Below, piece after piece: positions 1 to 9,634 of a stretch of 43,760 nt of DNA (positions are counted from its first letter, which is position 1; each line of letters opens with the position of its first letter). The position numbers and the translations under genes are program-made. The notes under the pieces are model-generated. The model was not told where the DNA came from, made no database searches, and worked only from the letters and a program-made list of their open reading frames with translations. Source of the DNA: Candidatus Azobacteroides sp. (GTDB taxonomy: Bacteria > Bacteroidota > Bacteroidia > Bacteroidales > Azobacteroidaceae); NCBI GenBank assembly GCA_009783445.1, contig WRFY01000111.1, positions 1-43,760 on the forward strand, written 5' to 3'.

Positions 1-251
1 AATTTAACCCAGAGAACATTCAAAGTTTGATAAGGTAATTGATAAATGCGGTAATCATTTCCGGTAATTCGCAGAATACCTGTTTTGGAAGAAACCCAGA
101 TAAATCCGTTATCGTCTTTACATACAGATGCTGTTTCCCGCATGGAAATCCCGTACATATCATTCATGCTATAGAATTTCACATTTTGCGAATATGCAAA
201 GAACGTGGATATTGCAAATGAAACAAGTATTAGTAATCGGGTTTTCATCAT
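1..251 (-). CDS. Propeller-type (Reg_prop) sensor protein, N-terminal fragment
   Basis: Reading leftwards from an ATG pair at 251/248, the frame stays open to the window edge, so only about 83 residues are visible. They begin with a signal peptide (MKTRLLILVSFAISTFFAYS) and continue with a first beta-propeller blade containing the NGFIWVSSKTGILRI pattern typical of the two-component regulator propeller repeat. In Bacteroidetes this N-terminus belongs either to hybrid two-component systems that sense polysaccharide fragments in the periplasm or to shorter propeller regulators ending in a LuxR-type HTH. Which of the two cannot be decided because the C-terminus is outside the window. No convincing TAnnTTTG promoter is visible directly upstream. 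Confidence 0.75.
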   Translation of the reverse strand, partial: MMKTRLLILVSFAISTFFAYSQNVKFYSMNDMYGISMRETASVCKDDNGFIWVSSKTGILRITGNDYRIYQLPYQTLNVLWVK

Positions 252-410
252 ACAAGTATAATAAATTTCCAATCGAAATCGAAATTGATCCGCCTTTGAG
301 CTTCAACCGACCAAATAACCGTAAAAAGCGTCAATAGTACTATTCATTTTCTCGTATTTGCATTTTCCATGGACGTTAATTTTTCATTCATTCATGTTAT
401 AGAATTTCAC
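161..410. repeat. Pair of 22-bp near-identical direct repeats
   Basis: Positions 161-182 (cattcatgctatagaatttc plus ac) and 389-410 differ at one base of 22. The first copy encodes the VKFYSMND stretch just after the signal peptide of the propeller protein. The second lies in the non-coding gap before the cytidylate-kinase-like gene and hits a stop codon soon after. The second copy could be a relic of another propeller-gene start. Confidence 0.5.
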
Positions 411-426
411 GTCTAACAAATTCCTT

Positions 427-1050
427 TCAGTCGCCAGACAAAAATTTTTTTCGGACGTATTCTTCGAGAATATCGCCTATTCTTTCGATCCCAAAAACAG
501 AAGAATTGATACATAAATCGTAAGAAGCAGCAACTCCCCAAAGTTTGTTGCTGTAATAATTGTAGTAATCGGCTCGTTTCTTGTCCCCTTGTTCGATCAG
601 CGCTTGAGCTTCTTTTTTAGAAATACGATTGTCCTGCATGATTCTTCGGACGCGATCGGTTGGGTTGGCGCACACGAATACGTGAAGACAATGAGGGTGA
701 TTGCGCAAAATATAATCGGCGCAACGCCCGACAAAAATACACGATTCTTTTTCCGACAAATTTTTTATAATCTCGCTTTGTATTTTGAACAAAGTTTCAT
801 TGCATAAATAGTTGCCCGCATTACTTCCCATATAACCGGAACGAAAACCAAAATAATTTTCGAAGAAACTATACCGGCCTTTTTCGTCTGCTTTTTCAAA
901 AAATTCTTTGCCTAAGCCGCTTTTCTGCGATGCCAATTGAATCAATTCCTTGTCGTAACAAGGGATACTCAATCGGCGAGACAGATGCTCTCCCAACTCT
1001 TTTCCTCCGCTGCCCAATTGCCGTCCGATGGTAATGATGTAGGTATTCAT
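427..1050 (-). CDS. Cytidylate kinase-like family protein
   Basis: 207 residues beginning with ATG at 1050. The N-terminus has a P-loop-like segment, GRQLGSGGKELG (residues 9-20), as in the cytidylate kinase-like family common in Bacteroidetes and Firmicutes; this family is shorter and more divergent than housekeeping Cmk. A lid-like stretch with several Arg/Lys (DRVRRIMQDN, then KKRADYYNYY) follows and fits phosphoryl transfer. It probably phosphorylates a nucleotide or small molecule in the cytoplasm, but the substrate is unknown. It starts 1 bp after the stop of the MATE exporter gene, so the two are almost certainly co-transcribed and may be coupled translationally. Family assignment is fairly sure; the specific reaction is not. 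Confidence 0.8.
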   Translation of the reverse strand: MNTYIITIGRQLGSGGKELGEHLSRRLSIPCYDKELIQLASQKSGLGKEFFEKADEKGRYSFFENYFGFRSGYMGSNAGNYLCNETLFKIQSEIIKNLSEKESCIFVGRCADYILRNHPHCLHVFVCANPTDRVRRIMQDNRISKKEAQALIEQGDKKRADYYNYYSNKLWGVAASYDLCINSSVFGIERIGDILEEYVRKKFLSGD

Positions 1051-1051
1051 A

Positions 1052-2404
1052 TTATTTGATAGGATTATGGGTGTTTTTCAATTCCAGAAATAAGAGGGTT
1101 CCTGCCAATAAAACAGATATAAAATCGGAAATAGACATACTCATCCATACTCCCGTTACTCCCCAGTAATTAGGAAAAATAAGCAGGAAGGGGATCAGAA
1201 AAATCACCTGGCGAGTCATGGCCAAAATAATTGATTTGTTGGGTTTCCCAATGCTTTGGAAAAAAGCGGAACAAACCATTTGAAAACCGATCAGCGGATA
1301 ACAGGCAAATACCCAACGAAGTCCATGAACGGCGATTTCAATCAATTCGCTTTTGAAAGTAAACAAAGAAGCCACCGCCCGTGGAAACAGTTCTACCACG
1401 GCAAAACCCACGCTCATGATGATTGTAGCGAAAAAAATAGTTTTTTTCAAAACGGATAGGACCCGATCATATAATTTAGCTCCATAATTGTATCCCGCAA
1501 TCGGTTGCATCCCCTGATTCAACCCGATTACAATCATGATGAACAAAAAAGCGACTCGATTGACAATTCCGTAAGCTCCCACAGCCAAATCTCCGCCGTG
1601 TCGTATCAACTGTTGATTGATGATGATCACGATCAAGCAACTGGCTGCATTCATTAGAAAAGGCGACATCCCGATGGACAGCGAATCGACTACAATTTTC
1701 TTCTTTAATTTGTAAATCCCCTTTTTCCAATGAATAAAATATTTTTTGTCGTTAAATAACCGCATTTGCCAAGAAAGGACAATTGCCTGCGAAATGACGG
1801 TTGCCCAAGCGGAGCCGCGAATTCCCCAATGAAATTTGAAAATAAACAAAGGATTCAAAATTAAGTTGATCAGAACCGTCGCAATAGTGGCCGTCATGGC
1901 CTTTTGCGGATTGCCGGACGAACGAATCAAGGCGTTCAAACCCAAATACATGTGAGTAATCACGTTTCCAAACAAAATAATCGTCATAAATTCACGCGCA
2001 TAAACCAATGTTTCGTTGCTTGCGCCAAAAAAATGCAAAATAGGATCCAAGAAAAGAAGAGCGGCCAAAGCAAATCCAATGCCCATAATGAGGTTCAACA
2101 CAAAAACATTTCCCAAAATATCGTTGGCCGATTCATAATCTTTCTGTCCCATCCGAATCGACAAAAGCGTCGAAGCGCCCACTCCCACGAGCGAGCCAAA
2201 AGCGGCGGCCAGATTCATCAAAGGAAATGTAATAGCTAACCCCGACAAAGCCCATTCGCTTACGCCATGGCCAATGAATATGCTGTCGGTGATATTGTAA
2301 AGTGAGGAGGCCGTCATCGCAATAATGGCCGGCACCGCGTATTGCCGCAGTAACCTTCCAATATTTTCATACCCCAGATTCAGGGGCATACGTTCGTCAT
2401 TCAT
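1052..2404 (-). CDS. MATE family efflux transporter
   Basis: 450 residues from the ATG at 2404. A longer frame from a TTG at 2431 is unlikely because a TAnnTTTG box lies at 2436-2429, which would put the TTG upstream of the transcript start. The protein is highly hydrophobic with about 12 predicted membrane segments and the two-fold MATE architecture. The first half has the typical opening (LLRQYAVPAIIAMTASSLYN, then DSIFIGHGVS) and the repeat RSSGNPQKAM; the second half has NQGMQPIAGYNYGA. Members use Na+ or H+ gradients to export cationic drugs or metabolites across the inner membrane. A Na+ gradient is available here through the nearby Nqr complex. Substrate cannot be predicted. It is followed by the kinase-like gene after 1 bp. 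Confidence 0.88.
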   Translation of the reverse strand: MNDERMPLNLGYENIGRLLRQYAVPAIIAMTASSLYNITDSIFIGHGVSEWALSGLAITFPLMNLAAAFGSLVGVGASTLLSIRMGQKDYESANDILGNVFVLNLIMGIGFALAALLFLDPILHFFGASNETLVYAREFMTIILFGNVITHMYLGLNALIRSSGNPQKAMTATIATVLINLILNPLFIFKFHWGIRGSAWATVISQAIVLSWQMRLFNDKKYFIHWKKGIYKLKKKIVVDSLSIGMSPFLMNAASCLIVIIINQQLIRHGGDLAVGAYGIVNRVAFLFIMIVIGLNQGMQPIAGYNYGAKLYDRVLSVLKKTIFFATIIMSVGFAVVELFPRAVASLFTFKSELIEIAVHGLRWVFACYPLIGFQMVCSAFFQSIGKPNKSIILAMTRQVIFLIPFLLIFPNYWGVTGVWMSMSISDFISVLLAGTLLFLELKNTHNPIK

Positions 2405-2428
2405 CGTTTCTCTTTCTAAAACGGAAGA

Positions 2429-2436
2429 CAAAAGTA
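2429..2436 (-). promoter_or_regulatory. Bacteroidetes -7 box upstream of MATE gene
   Basis: TACTTTTG on the minus strand matches TAnnTTTG and lies 25 bp ahead of the ATG at 2404. No clear TTTG is present at the -33 spacing. Confidence 0.45.
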
Positions 2437-2551
2437 ATCAATTATTCAAAATTTCCGGCTTAATTTACAATAATTAAAATGTCCTATCTTATCTATTGAT
2501 TGAATTTATTTGGAAATTTTGTCGCACGCCTGTCTTGTAAACTATATGCTT

Positions 2552-3448
2552 CTAATCTTTTATGTCGTTGAGATCGTATCGGTTGAAATAATCCAGTCCG
2601 CGCAGTTTGAACGTTCTCGCTCGCCCTCGAGCGCGTTTGGCCAAAAATTCCTCATACGATTTCACCGCATAATGGTTTATGCGGATGACATCTTGTTGAG
2701 GTTCGCGATCATGAAAGTTTTTCTTTATCGGCTGACCGTGCGAATCGGCGGCTTGACCCGATATTCTGGCCGCTTCATGGCATCCTATAAACGAACAAAC
2801 ACGGCGCGGGTCTACGATGCTTTTGACATGCCTATTCAAAATATGATTCGGAAACGAATGCTGCCGGAATCTTCCCATTGCGGTTCCGTTCTCTTTTTTT
2901 CTGGCGCCGCCGCTGCCATATATCAGCCAATTGATTTCCACCACCGAAAAATTTTCAAATCGCTTCAAAAATTCGGGAATCGTTCGATCTTTGATCGGAA
3001 CGATGAATTCATCCATGTCTATGACTGCAATCCAACGCGCATCCAGCCGGTGTTTATCGAGGCAATCGTCATAGGCAGTCAATTGCCGTTTCATCCCCGG
3101 CCAAAAAACATATTCTACCAACCCCGATTTCACGTACGGCGCAAGGACTTCCTTCGTATTGTCTGAACTTTCGTTGTCGTATATGTAGAATTTTTCTACG
3201 CCTTGTTTGCGATGCCATTCGATCCACTCCTCAAAATAGGGAGCTTCGTTCTTTGCTATGGTACAAATGGCCAGATAGTACCGTGGAGGCGTTTTTTCAC
3301 GCCATAAACGCAGAGAGAGCGCCATCGCTCGAATCGGTCCATACCGTAAAATTCCGCGCCATCTGTTTCTCTCCATTTTATTTGGAATGACTCCCGCTAC
3401 AATTTCGGCGAGTCCTTTCTTTACTAAAAAAATAGGATCAATTTTCAT
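2552..3448 (-). CDS. Glycosyltransferase family 92-like protein
   Basis: 298 residues from ATG at 3448. Residues 66-79 (KNEAPYFEEWIEWH), 90-98 (YDNESSDNT) and the DMDEF motif (D144, D146) are the signature of the GT92 / Glyco_tranf_2_4 group, a GT-A fold where the DxD binds the metal-nucleotide sugar. No membrane segment is obvious. Such enzymes add a sugar to a surface glycan or LPS, but donor and acceptor cannot be read from the sequence. It sits alone between the nqr operon and the MATE gene, with about 150 bp on either side, so it is probably its own transcription unit. The antisense strand also carries a long open frame, which is a codon-usage shadow. Confidence 0.85.
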   Translation of the reverse strand: MKIDPIFLVKKGLAEIVAGVIPNKMERNRWRGILRYGPIRAMALSLRLWREKTPPRYYLAICTIAKNEAPYFEEWIEWHRKQGVEKFYIYDNESSDNTKEVLAPYVKSGLVEYVFWPGMKRQLTAYDDCLDKHRLDARWIAVIDMDEFIVPIKDRTIPEFLKRFENFSVVEINWLIYGSGGARKKENGTAMGRFRQHSFPNHILNRHVKSIVDPRRVCSFIGCHEAARISGQAADSHGQPIKKNFHDREPQQDVIRINHYAVKSYEEFLAKRARGRARTFKLRGLDYFNRYDLNDIKD

Positions 3449-3555
3449 TTATTTTCAACATATTATGTCAAATAAGGATTAGCAAATCATACGAACTGAT
3501 TTTGCAGGGCTTAAATTTATAAAACAATAGTTTACTCGAAAGCGGATCAATGCCT

Positions 3556-3575
3556 GTACAAATAAAGTACAAATA
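3556..3575. repeat. 9-bp direct repeat, 11-bp period
   Basis: GTACAAATA occurs at 3556-3564 and 3567-3575, just downstream of the nqrF stop and upstream of the glycosyltransferase. It could be a regulatory site for the latter or chance in AT-rich DNA. Confidence 0.3.
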
Positions 3576-3585
3576 TTCTATTTAA

Positions 3586-4848
3586 TCATCCAAAGTCGTC
3601 AAACATTAGCATATCGGGAGGTACGCCCAGATTGTCCAGCATCTTTTTAACGGCATTGGCCATCGGACCGGGACCGCACATGTAATATTCGATGTCTTCC
3701 GGCGAGTCGTGATTTATCAAATAATTATCGTAGATTACTTGGTGAATAAATCCGGTATATCCCGTCCAATGATCTTCTGGCAAGGGTTCGCTCAAGGCAA
3801 TATAAAACCGGAAATTCGGAAAATCTCTTTCGATGGCGCGAAAGTCTTCTTCATAGAAAATTTCATTTTTCGAACGAGCTCCATACCAATACGATATTGT
3901 ACGATTGGTAGTTTTCAGCGTACGGAACAAGTACAATAATTGCGAACGCAAAGGCGCCATACCGGCTCCTCCGCCAATGTACAACATTTCCCGTTGGGTA
4001 TCCAAAATATGGAATTCGCCATAAGGACCGGATATCAACACCTTATCGCCTTGTTTCAAACTGAAAATATAGGAAGAACAAATGCCCGGAGGAATTTTTT
4101 CCTGCCATTTTTTGGTATTTCGGTTGATTGGGGGAGTAGCAATACGGATATTCAACATCACAATGTCTCCTTCAGCCGGATAGTTAGCCATGGAATAGGC
4201 ACGCACAGTAGATTCTGTGTTTTTTCCGGTCAAACTCCACAGATCGTATTTATCCCATTCCTCTTGGAAACGATGTACCTCTTGTCCTTCCTCTGGACGG
4301 GCATCGATGTTGAAGCTCGAAAAAGACGCTTCGTATTTAGGCACTTGAATCTGGATATAAGAACCCGGTTTAAAATTCAAGCGTTCGCCTTCCGGCAATC
4401 GGACTACAAATTCCTTAATGAAGGACGCCACATTGTAATTGGAGACTACTTCGCATTCCCATTCTTTGACTCCGAATACTTCTTCCGGCACCCGAATACT
4501 CAGATCGCCTCTTACTTTGCTCTGGCAACCCAATCGCCAATGGTCTTCGATTTGTTTTTTAGTAAAAAATCCCACTTCGGTAGGAAGAATTTCACCGCCT
4601 CCCTCCGTTATTTGCAAGCGGCATTGCCCGCAACTTCCGCTTCCTCCGCACGCGCTGGAAAGAAAAATATGGTTGGCTTGAAGAGCCGATAAAACAGTTC
4701 CGCCCAACGGAACTTCTATTTCTTTTTCATCGTTCACCCTGATTTTTGCATTTCCGGAAGGGGTTAATTGGGCTTTAACGAACAATAGAAGGCTTACTAA
4801 TATAATGATTATTAGTAAAAAAACAACGATGCTGGCGATAATAGTCAT
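3586..4848 (-). CDS. nqrF: Na+-translocating NADH:quinone reductase subunit F
   Basis: 420 residues, the usual NqrF length. One N-terminal membrane anchor (about 3-25) precedes a plant-type [2Fe-2S] ferredoxin domain with C67, C73, C76 (CGGSGSCGQC) and C108. An FAD/NADH-binding ferredoxin-reductase domain follows, with RAYSMANYP for FAD, GGAGMAPLRSQ for NADH and YMCGPGPM near the end. NqrF accepts electrons from cytoplasmic NADH and passes them through FAD and the Fe-S centre into the complex. It is the last gene of the six-gene operon, 4 bp after nqrE. All recognised cofactor residues are intact. Confidence 0.96.
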   Translation of the reverse strand: MTIIASIVVFLLIIIILVSLLLFVKAQLTPSGNAKIRVNDEKEIEVPLGGTVLSALQANHIFLSSACGGSGSCGQCRLQITEGGGEILPTEVGFFTKKQIEDHWRLGCQSKVRGDLSIRVPEEVFGVKEWECEVVSNYNVASFIKEFVVRLPEGERLNFKPGSYIQIQVPKYEASFSSFNIDARPEEGQEVHRFQEEWDKYDLWSLTGKNTESTVRAYSMANYPAEGDIVMLNIRIATPPINRNTKKWQEKIPPGICSSYIFSLKQGDKVLISGPYGEFHILDTQREMLYIGGGAGMAPLRSQLLYLFRTLKTTNRTISYWYGARSKNEIFYEEDFRAIERDFPNFRFYIALSEPLPEDHWTGYTGFIHQVIYDNYLINHDSPEDIEYYMCGPGPMANAVKKMLDNLGVPPDMLMFDDFG

Positions 4849-4852
4849 AACA

Positions 4853-5461
4853 TTATATTCTTATTCCGGAAAAACTCATGAATCCAAATCCCATCAATGC
4901 AGTAATAATGAACGCAATACCTAAACCTTTCAACGGTTTAGGTATATCCGAATATTGTAATTTTTCGCGTATGGCGGCCATTCCTACAATGGCCAGAAGC
5001 CATCCAATCCCTGATCCTAAACCATACGAGATCGCTACGCCTACATGCGGAAATTCTTTTTGCTGCATAAATAACGAACCGCCCATGATGGCGCAGTTGA
5101 CCGCTATCAAGGGTAGAAAAATACCCAGCGATGCATTCAGCGATGGAAAATATTTGTCAACCACCATTTCAATTATTTGAGTGAAAGAAGCTATAATCGC
5201 TATAAAAATGATGAAACTCAGAAAACTTAGATCGATCGTTTCAAAGGATTGACCCAACCAGCTTAAAGCGCCTGGCTTCAACACATAATTCTCTAACAGG
5301 TAATTTATTGGTACAGTACAAGTTAATACGAAGGCGACAGCAAGCCCCAAACCTGTAGCTGTTTTCACATTTTTGGAAACGGCCAAAAACGAACACATTC
5401 CCAGAAAATAAGAGAACAGCATGTTCTCCATAAATATGGAACTGACAAAAGTATTGATCAT
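4853..5461 (-). CDS. nqrE: Na+-translocating NADH:quinone reductase subunit E
   Basis: 202 residues, about six membrane segments, matching the NqrE/RnfA family in length and in the [20 protein letters not shown] opening and the [16 protein letters not shown] stretch. NqrD and NqrE are related inverted-topology subunits that hold an iron centre between them through conserved cysteines; cysteines lie in the MCSFLA and VNCAIMG segments here. The ATG overlaps the nqrD stop by 4 bp (ATGA at 5461-5458), showing translational coupling. Confidence 0.95.
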   Translation of the reverse strand: MINTFVSSIFMENMLFSYFLGMCSFLAVSKNVKTATGLGLAVAFVLTCTVPINYLLENYVLKPGALSWLGQSFETIDLSFLSFIIFIAIIASFTQIIEMVVDKYFPSLNASLGIFLPLIAVNCAIMGGSLFMQQKEFPHVGVAISYGLGSGIGWLLAIVGMAAIREKLQYSDIPKPLKGLGIAFIITALMGFGFMSFSGIRI

Positions 5462-6060
5462 GATTGTTTACTTTTTTGTATCCAAATAATGCAAGCAATG
5501 ATGATCATTGCCATGGGCGGCAAAATCATCAAACCGTTGTTTTCGTATCCCCATTCATATATTTTATTTGGGATTATTTGAAATCCGAATAAAGAACCCG
5601 AACCCAGTAATTCGCGGAAAAATCCGACTATTACCAGAATAATAGCATAGCCTAAGCCGTTTCCGACTCCGTCTACAAAAGCAGGCCAAGGCTTATTGCC
5701 TAAAGCGAATGCCTCTAAACGTCCCATTACAATACAATTGGTAATGATGAGTCCGACAAATACGGATAATTGTTTGCTGACATCGTATGCGTAAGCTTTT
5801 AGGATTTCGTTTACGATCGTCACCAAGGCGGCTACAATGACCAATTGTACGATAATCCGTATCCGATTGGGAATGGTATTGCGTAAAAGAGAAAGAATTA
5901 CGTTGGAAAAAGCTACCACTGCCGTGAGAGCGATGCCCATTACAATGGACGGCTCCAACTTGCTTGTAACTGCCAGCGCCGAACAAATTCCCAACATTTG
6001 TACTGTGATCGGATTGTTTTTATTGATCGGGCTGGAAAATGTTTCTTTTATATCTTTCAT
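5458..6060 (-). CDS. nqrD: Na+-translocating NADH:quinone reductase subunit D
   Basis: 200 residues with six hydrophobic segments. The [14 protein letters not shown] and [16 protein letters not shown] motifs carry the conserved cysteines of NqrD/RnfE and mirror those of NqrE. The C-terminal [16 protein letters not shown] segment is typical. It forms part of the Na+ path in the inner membrane. It follows nqrC after about 50 bp and overlaps nqrE by 4 bp. Confidence 0.95.
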   Translation of the reverse strand: MKDIKETFSSPINKNNPITVQMLGICSALAVTSKLEPSIVMGIALTAVVAFSNVILSLLRNTIPNRIRIIVQLVIVAALVTIVNEILKAYAYDVSKQLSVFVGLIITNCIVMGRLEAFALGNKPWPAFVDGVGNGLGYAIILVIVGFFRELLGSGSLFGFQIIPNKIYEWGYENNGLMILPPMAMIIIACIIWIQKSKQS

Positions 6061-6112
6061 GTCTATTAACGTTTGTTCATTTGCTAAAACCTCGTATTTC
6101 CCGTATTTGTCG

Positions 6113-6805
6113 TCATTCTTTTGTTAAAAAAGGCACGTATGCTTCCATACACGAATGCAGCATGGCGTCTACGCCTTTACTCGTAATGGTACCTCCCGAA
6201 ATGCCGTCGACGTAATCTTGTCCTTGAACCGACTTTCCTGCTTTTACGATGGCAATGGACTTGAATCGGCCTTGATGGTCGAATATTTGTTTTCCTTGAA
6301 ATCTTTGCGCAAAATCTTGAGTTTCAATTTCTGCACCTAAACCGGGCGTTTCGCCTTCATGGCCGAATGAAGCTCCATAAACCGTATTTTTATCTGCATC
6401 CAATGAGATAAATCCCCAAATAGGCCCCCATAATCCGGCGCCGTACAACGAAAGGACATATTTTTTATTTCCGTCGATCAAAGCTTCGAAAACAGGATAT
6501 TTTCTTTCTTCCGTCGGTTTGCGCAATTCGCCGGCTACTTCAATTTCAAAAGCGGTTCCTTCTACTTTATTTCCTTCCCTATCGACGCAATAGGTCTCAA
6601 CAATAGCGGAATTATACTTCGATTGGACGTTCGCATGCGTAGTTGGGATATTGAGTGAAGCGAGAATTTGACGCATTTTGTCGAATGCTTCATTTTTGGC
6701 CTGTCGGGGACGCAAAAAGTCGGAAGTAAGCGTGAGCGCCAATGCGACCAAGATCACCAATACAGACGCATATATCAATGTGTATAAATTATTTTCTTTA
6801 TTCAT
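6113..6805 (-). CDS. nqrC: Na+-translocating NADH:quinone reductase subunit C
   Basis: 230 residues. One N-terminal membrane helix (about 8-27) precedes a periplasmic FMN-binding domain. The flavinylation site is [10 protein letters not shown] near residues 200-209, with T206 as the expected covalent FMN acceptor by analogy with the SGAT motif of characterised NqrC. Length is slightly shorter than the Vibrio protein, which is normal for Bacteroidetes. It passes electrons between the NqrD/E iron centre and the FMN of NqrB. An FMN transferase (ApbE) is needed for flavinylation and is not in this window. Confidence 0.95.
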   Translation of the reverse strand: MNKENNLYTLIYASVLVILVALALTLTSDFLRPRQAKNEAFDKMRQILASLNIPTTHANVQSKYNSAIVETYCVDREGNKVEGTAFEIEVAGELRKPTEERKYPVFEALIDGNKKYVLSLYGAGLWGPIWGFISLDADKNTVYGASFGHEGETPGLGAEIETQDFAQRFQGKQIFDHQGRFKSIAIVKAGKSVQGQDYVDGISGGTITSKGVDAMLHSCMEAYVPFLTKE

Positions 6806-6814
6806 AATTATCCT

Positions 6815-8044
6815 TCAATTAGATCCGAATGCGGAATGTACCGGAGAAAACAAAATGTTTTTACTCCGACGTTGACGACGCTTGATGTGCGCTTCTACTA
6901 CATAATAGTCAATCAATGGCGTAAATGAGTTCATAAACAAAATAGACAACATCATGCCTTCCGGATAGCCGGGATTTAACACGCGAACCATCATGGCAAA
7001 TACGCCGACGGCGCCTCCGAAAATATATTTTCCCGTTTGCGTTCTCGGCGATGTAACAGGATCGGTCGCCATAAAAACCGCTCCAAAGGCAAATCCACCC
7101 AAAAGAATTTGTTCCAGCGGATTGATTTGCATGGCTGGAGTAGAGCCGATGGCATTGAAAAGCAAAATAGTCAAAATGCCTCCTGCAAAAACGGAAAGTA
7201 TGGTTCGCCAATTGGCAATGCCTGTAATCAACAGCAAAATGGCGCCGAGAAGAATGCAAAACTTAGAGGTTTCGCCCACGGAGCCGGGAATAAATCCCCA
7301 AAACAAATCCCAATAATTCACCGGATTGCCTAAAGTATCCGTTATAGAAATAGAGGTCGAAGCCTGACCGATTTGCCCCAGAGGGGTAGCGCCCGAAAAA
7401 GCGTCGGCGACAGCGCCTTTCCCTATTCCCCAAATGCCTTCGGTACGGACAAATACATGGTCGCCGCTCATTTTGGAAGGATAGGCAAAAAACAAAAAAG
7501 CCCGTGTAACCAAAGCCACATTCCAAATATTATAACCGGTTCCTCCAAACACTTCTTTCGCAAAAATAACGGCGAAAGCAGTAGCTAAGGCAATCATCCA
7601 AAGGGGAGTATCGATGGGAACGATCAACGGAATCAATAGGCCGGTGACCAGAAAACCTTCTTGTATTTCGTGTCCTTTCCATTGAGCGACCGCTAATTCT
7701 ATTCCCAATCCCACTACGTAGGAGACAACAATAATAGGCAAAACGGCTAAAAAACCGTAAATAAATGTCATCAAAAAACCGGGCGATTCCTGAATGGACA
7801 AATAATGCTGATAACCGGTATTAAACATCCCGAAAAGCAAACAGGGAAGCAAAGCAACCAATACAATCGACATTGTCCATTTGGAATCGATGGATTTATG
7901 GATATGTACGCCTGATTGGGCAGTCTTATTAGGAACAAAAAGAAAAGTTTCAATTCCCTCAAACAAAGATTGAAACATGGAAAACCTCCCTCCTGCTTCG
8001 AAATGAGGTTTGATTTTATCTAAATAATTTCGTAAAAAATCCAT
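6815..8044 (-). CDS. nqrB: Na+-translocating NADH:quinone reductase subunit B
   Basis: 409 residues, the usual NqrB length, with about ten membrane segments. The covalent FMN motif is FSGATPLGQ with T220 as the predicted acceptor. Another conserved stretch is GGFAFGAVFMATDPVTSPRT near the C-terminus. NqrB carries the riboflavin and FMN cofactors and the main Na+ channel of the complex. It lies 12 bp downstream of nqrA and 9 bp upstream of nqrC, in the canonical order. Confidence 0.96.
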   Translation of the reverse strand: MDFLRNYLDKIKPHFEAGGRFSMFQSLFEGIETFLFVPNKTAQSGVHIHKSIDSKWTMSIVLVALLPCLLFGMFNTGYQHYLSIQESPGFLMTFIYGFLAVLPIIVVSYVVGLGIELAVAQWKGHEIQEGFLVTGLLIPLIVPIDTPLWMIALATAFAVIFAKEVFGGTGYNIWNVALVTRAFLFFAYPSKMSGDHVFVRTEGIWGIGKGAVADAFSGATPLGQIGQASTSISITDTLGNPVNYWDLFWGFIPGSVGETSKFCILLGAILLLITGIANWRTILSVFAGGILTILLFNAIGSTPAMQINPLEQILLGGFAFGAVFMATDPVTSPRTQTGKYIFGGAVGVFAMMVRVLNPGYPEGMMLSILFMNSFTPLIDYYVVEAHIKRRQRRSKNILFSPVHSAFGSN

Positions 8045-8056
8045 ATTTTGTTATTT

Positions 8057-9418
8057 TCACTTTCGATTATCCATTTTCAACTGATCCAGTCCTTGCCGCA
8101 CTATTTTTTGCAATTCCATTTTGGAAGTATCTATATATTCGCACAGAGCAAAATCTTCCGGCGCTACTTCGTAAATTCCCAGCTTTTCCATTTTTTCGGT
8201 ATCGCCGCCCAGAATAGCTCGGATAAGAAATTCAGGCAAAATATCCATCGGGAAAACGCGATCCCATTCGTTAGACATAATCATCGCGCGTTCTCCTCCT
8301 TTCAGGCGAGCGTCCGGAGCGTATTCTGTTCTTTCCCTGCTTGGATTGATCCACCGGTTGATTCCATTGACGATCCAATCGGGTTTCATCCAACCCAAAA
8401 AATCGTTTACTTCGTCTCCTTCCGGAATGACGGTTATCTGATTGTCGCCGGCATGAAGCGAACCATTGGCGCCAATATGCGTTCCGGTCAGCACATTTCC
8501 GCTAATATAGCGCAAATCGATGCATTCGGTGACGCTGCATTTCACCAGATTCTGGATGCCAGCTCCTATAATCATTGGATAATAGGCGCGATCCGTTTCG
8601 TTGACTTCCGAACCGACCAAAGCGACTAAACGGGTCATATCCACGATTCCCAAACGGAAAAAGCAACCAATAAGCAAAACGTCTTGCGGATTGACTGTCC
8701 ACACAACTTCGTCTTTGTTTACAGGTTGGATATGACTGATTTGAACGCTTGCGTTTCCTGCTGGATGAGGGCCTTCGAAAGATACGATTTGTACATTTTC
8801 GGCATTTTTCAACGCTTGCATTTTGCAATCTGGACGGATACTGAGGTAGACTTTTCCAGAGGTGATGGCCGCCAAGGCATTCAGTCCGGTCTGAAAATCC
8901 GCCTCGCGGCCTCGAATGATATATTCTACATTGGGAGCCAAAGGAGCCGAAAAAAATCCTGAAACAAAAATATCGCGCGGCGTATCTTCCGGACAGACAA
9001 TGCAATCGTAGGGACGTTGCCGAATAAAAGCTAAAATTCCCGCCTGAGCTAACGATTCTTTGATCGTTTCAGGAGAGAGGGATTTTAAATTTTTTTTACC
9101 GAAAAATAAATATCGATTTGTTTTTTCAGCTTGAATGACAATACTTTGCAATTTTCTCTTTTCTCCCCGTTCAATAGTTGCAACTTTTCCGCTTACCGGA
9201 GAAACGACTTGAATGGATGGATGATTTTTGTCATACATCAAGGGAGTACCCGCCGCTACTTCCTCGCCAGCCTTAACCATTACTTTAGGTACGAATCCGG
9301 AAAAGTCGTCTGGAAACACGGTATAATAAGGCGATACAATGGTACTTTTAGTTGTTTCTTCTGGCTTGCCAGCCAAATGAATATCTAAACCCTTCTTGAT
9401 TTTGATAGCTTGATCCAT
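8057..9418 (-). CDS. nqrA: Na+-translocating NADH:quinone reductase subunit A
   Basis: 453 residues from ATG at 9418. The frame extends 16 codons further to a TTG, but family members start at M(D)QAIKIKKGLDI, which is exactly the sequence after this ATG. It is a soluble cytoplasmic-face subunit with no membrane segment; the N-terminal half has a biotinyl/lipoyl-like fold (VKAGEEVAAGTPL, SPVSGKVATIERGEKRKL) and the C-terminal half a conserved CTEC-like cysteine pair (KCSVTECIDLRYISGN). It takes part in quinone binding with NqrB. First gene of nqrABCDEF. Reports from Porphyromonas gingivalis, cited from memory, place nqrA under RprY; an rprXY pair is also encoded in this window. Confidence 0.95.
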   Translation of the reverse strand: MDQAIKIKKGLDIHLAGKPEETTKSTIVSPYYTVFPDDFSGFVPKVMVKAGEEVAAGTPLMYDKNHPSIQVVSPVSGKVATIERGEKRKLQSIVIQAEKTNRYLFFGKKNLKSLSPETIKESLAQAGILAFIRQRPYDCIVCPEDTPRDIFVSGFFSAPLAPNVEYIIRGREADFQTGLNALAAITSGKVYLSIRPDCKMQALKNAENVQIVSFEGPHPAGNASVQISHIQPVNKDEVVWTVNPQDVLLIGCFFRLGIVDMTRLVALVGSEVNETDRAYYPMIIGAGIQNLVKCSVTECIDLRYISGNVLTGTHIGANGSLHAGDNQITVIPEGDEVNDFLGWMKPDWIVNGINRWINPSRERTEYAPDARLKGGERAMIMSNEWDRVFPMDILPEFLIRAILGGDTEKMEKLGIYEVAPEDFALCEYIDTSKMELQKIVRQGLDQLKMDNRK

Positions 9419-9524
9419 GTTTATGTCTAACGGATTATTATCATAAAGTAAAGTAATAAATTTCAAACGGCCAAATTTACAAATTTTATTCGATTTTTTA
9501 ATAGGTTATTTCATTTTTTTAGGC

Positions 9525-9532
9525 TATTTTTG
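9525..9532 (+). promoter_or_regulatory. Candidate -7 box ahead of the aldose-epimerase-like gene
   Basis: TATTTTTG fits TAnnTTTG about 100 bp before the ATG at 9635. The -33 TTG is missing, so this is a weak call in AT-rich DNA. Confidence 0.3.
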
Positions 9533-9634
9533 TGTACCTTTTAGGGGAAAACAGAAAAGAAGGAATTTTTTACCCTTTTAAGTTTAAAAGAGAATCGCAA
9601 TAAAAAAACGCTAAAAATTTTAAAATGTGTCGTT

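Noticed and set aside
2510..3166. Plus-strand frame of 218 codons
   Set aside because: Entirely antisense to the glycosyltransferase, with no recognisable motif; the GT frame has catalytic motifs.
3940..4692. Plus-strand frame of 250 codons
   Set aside because: Antisense to nqrF, whose Fe-S and flavin motifs are complete.
8048..8629. Plus-strand frame of 193 codons
   Set aside because: Antisense to nqrA with no supporting features.
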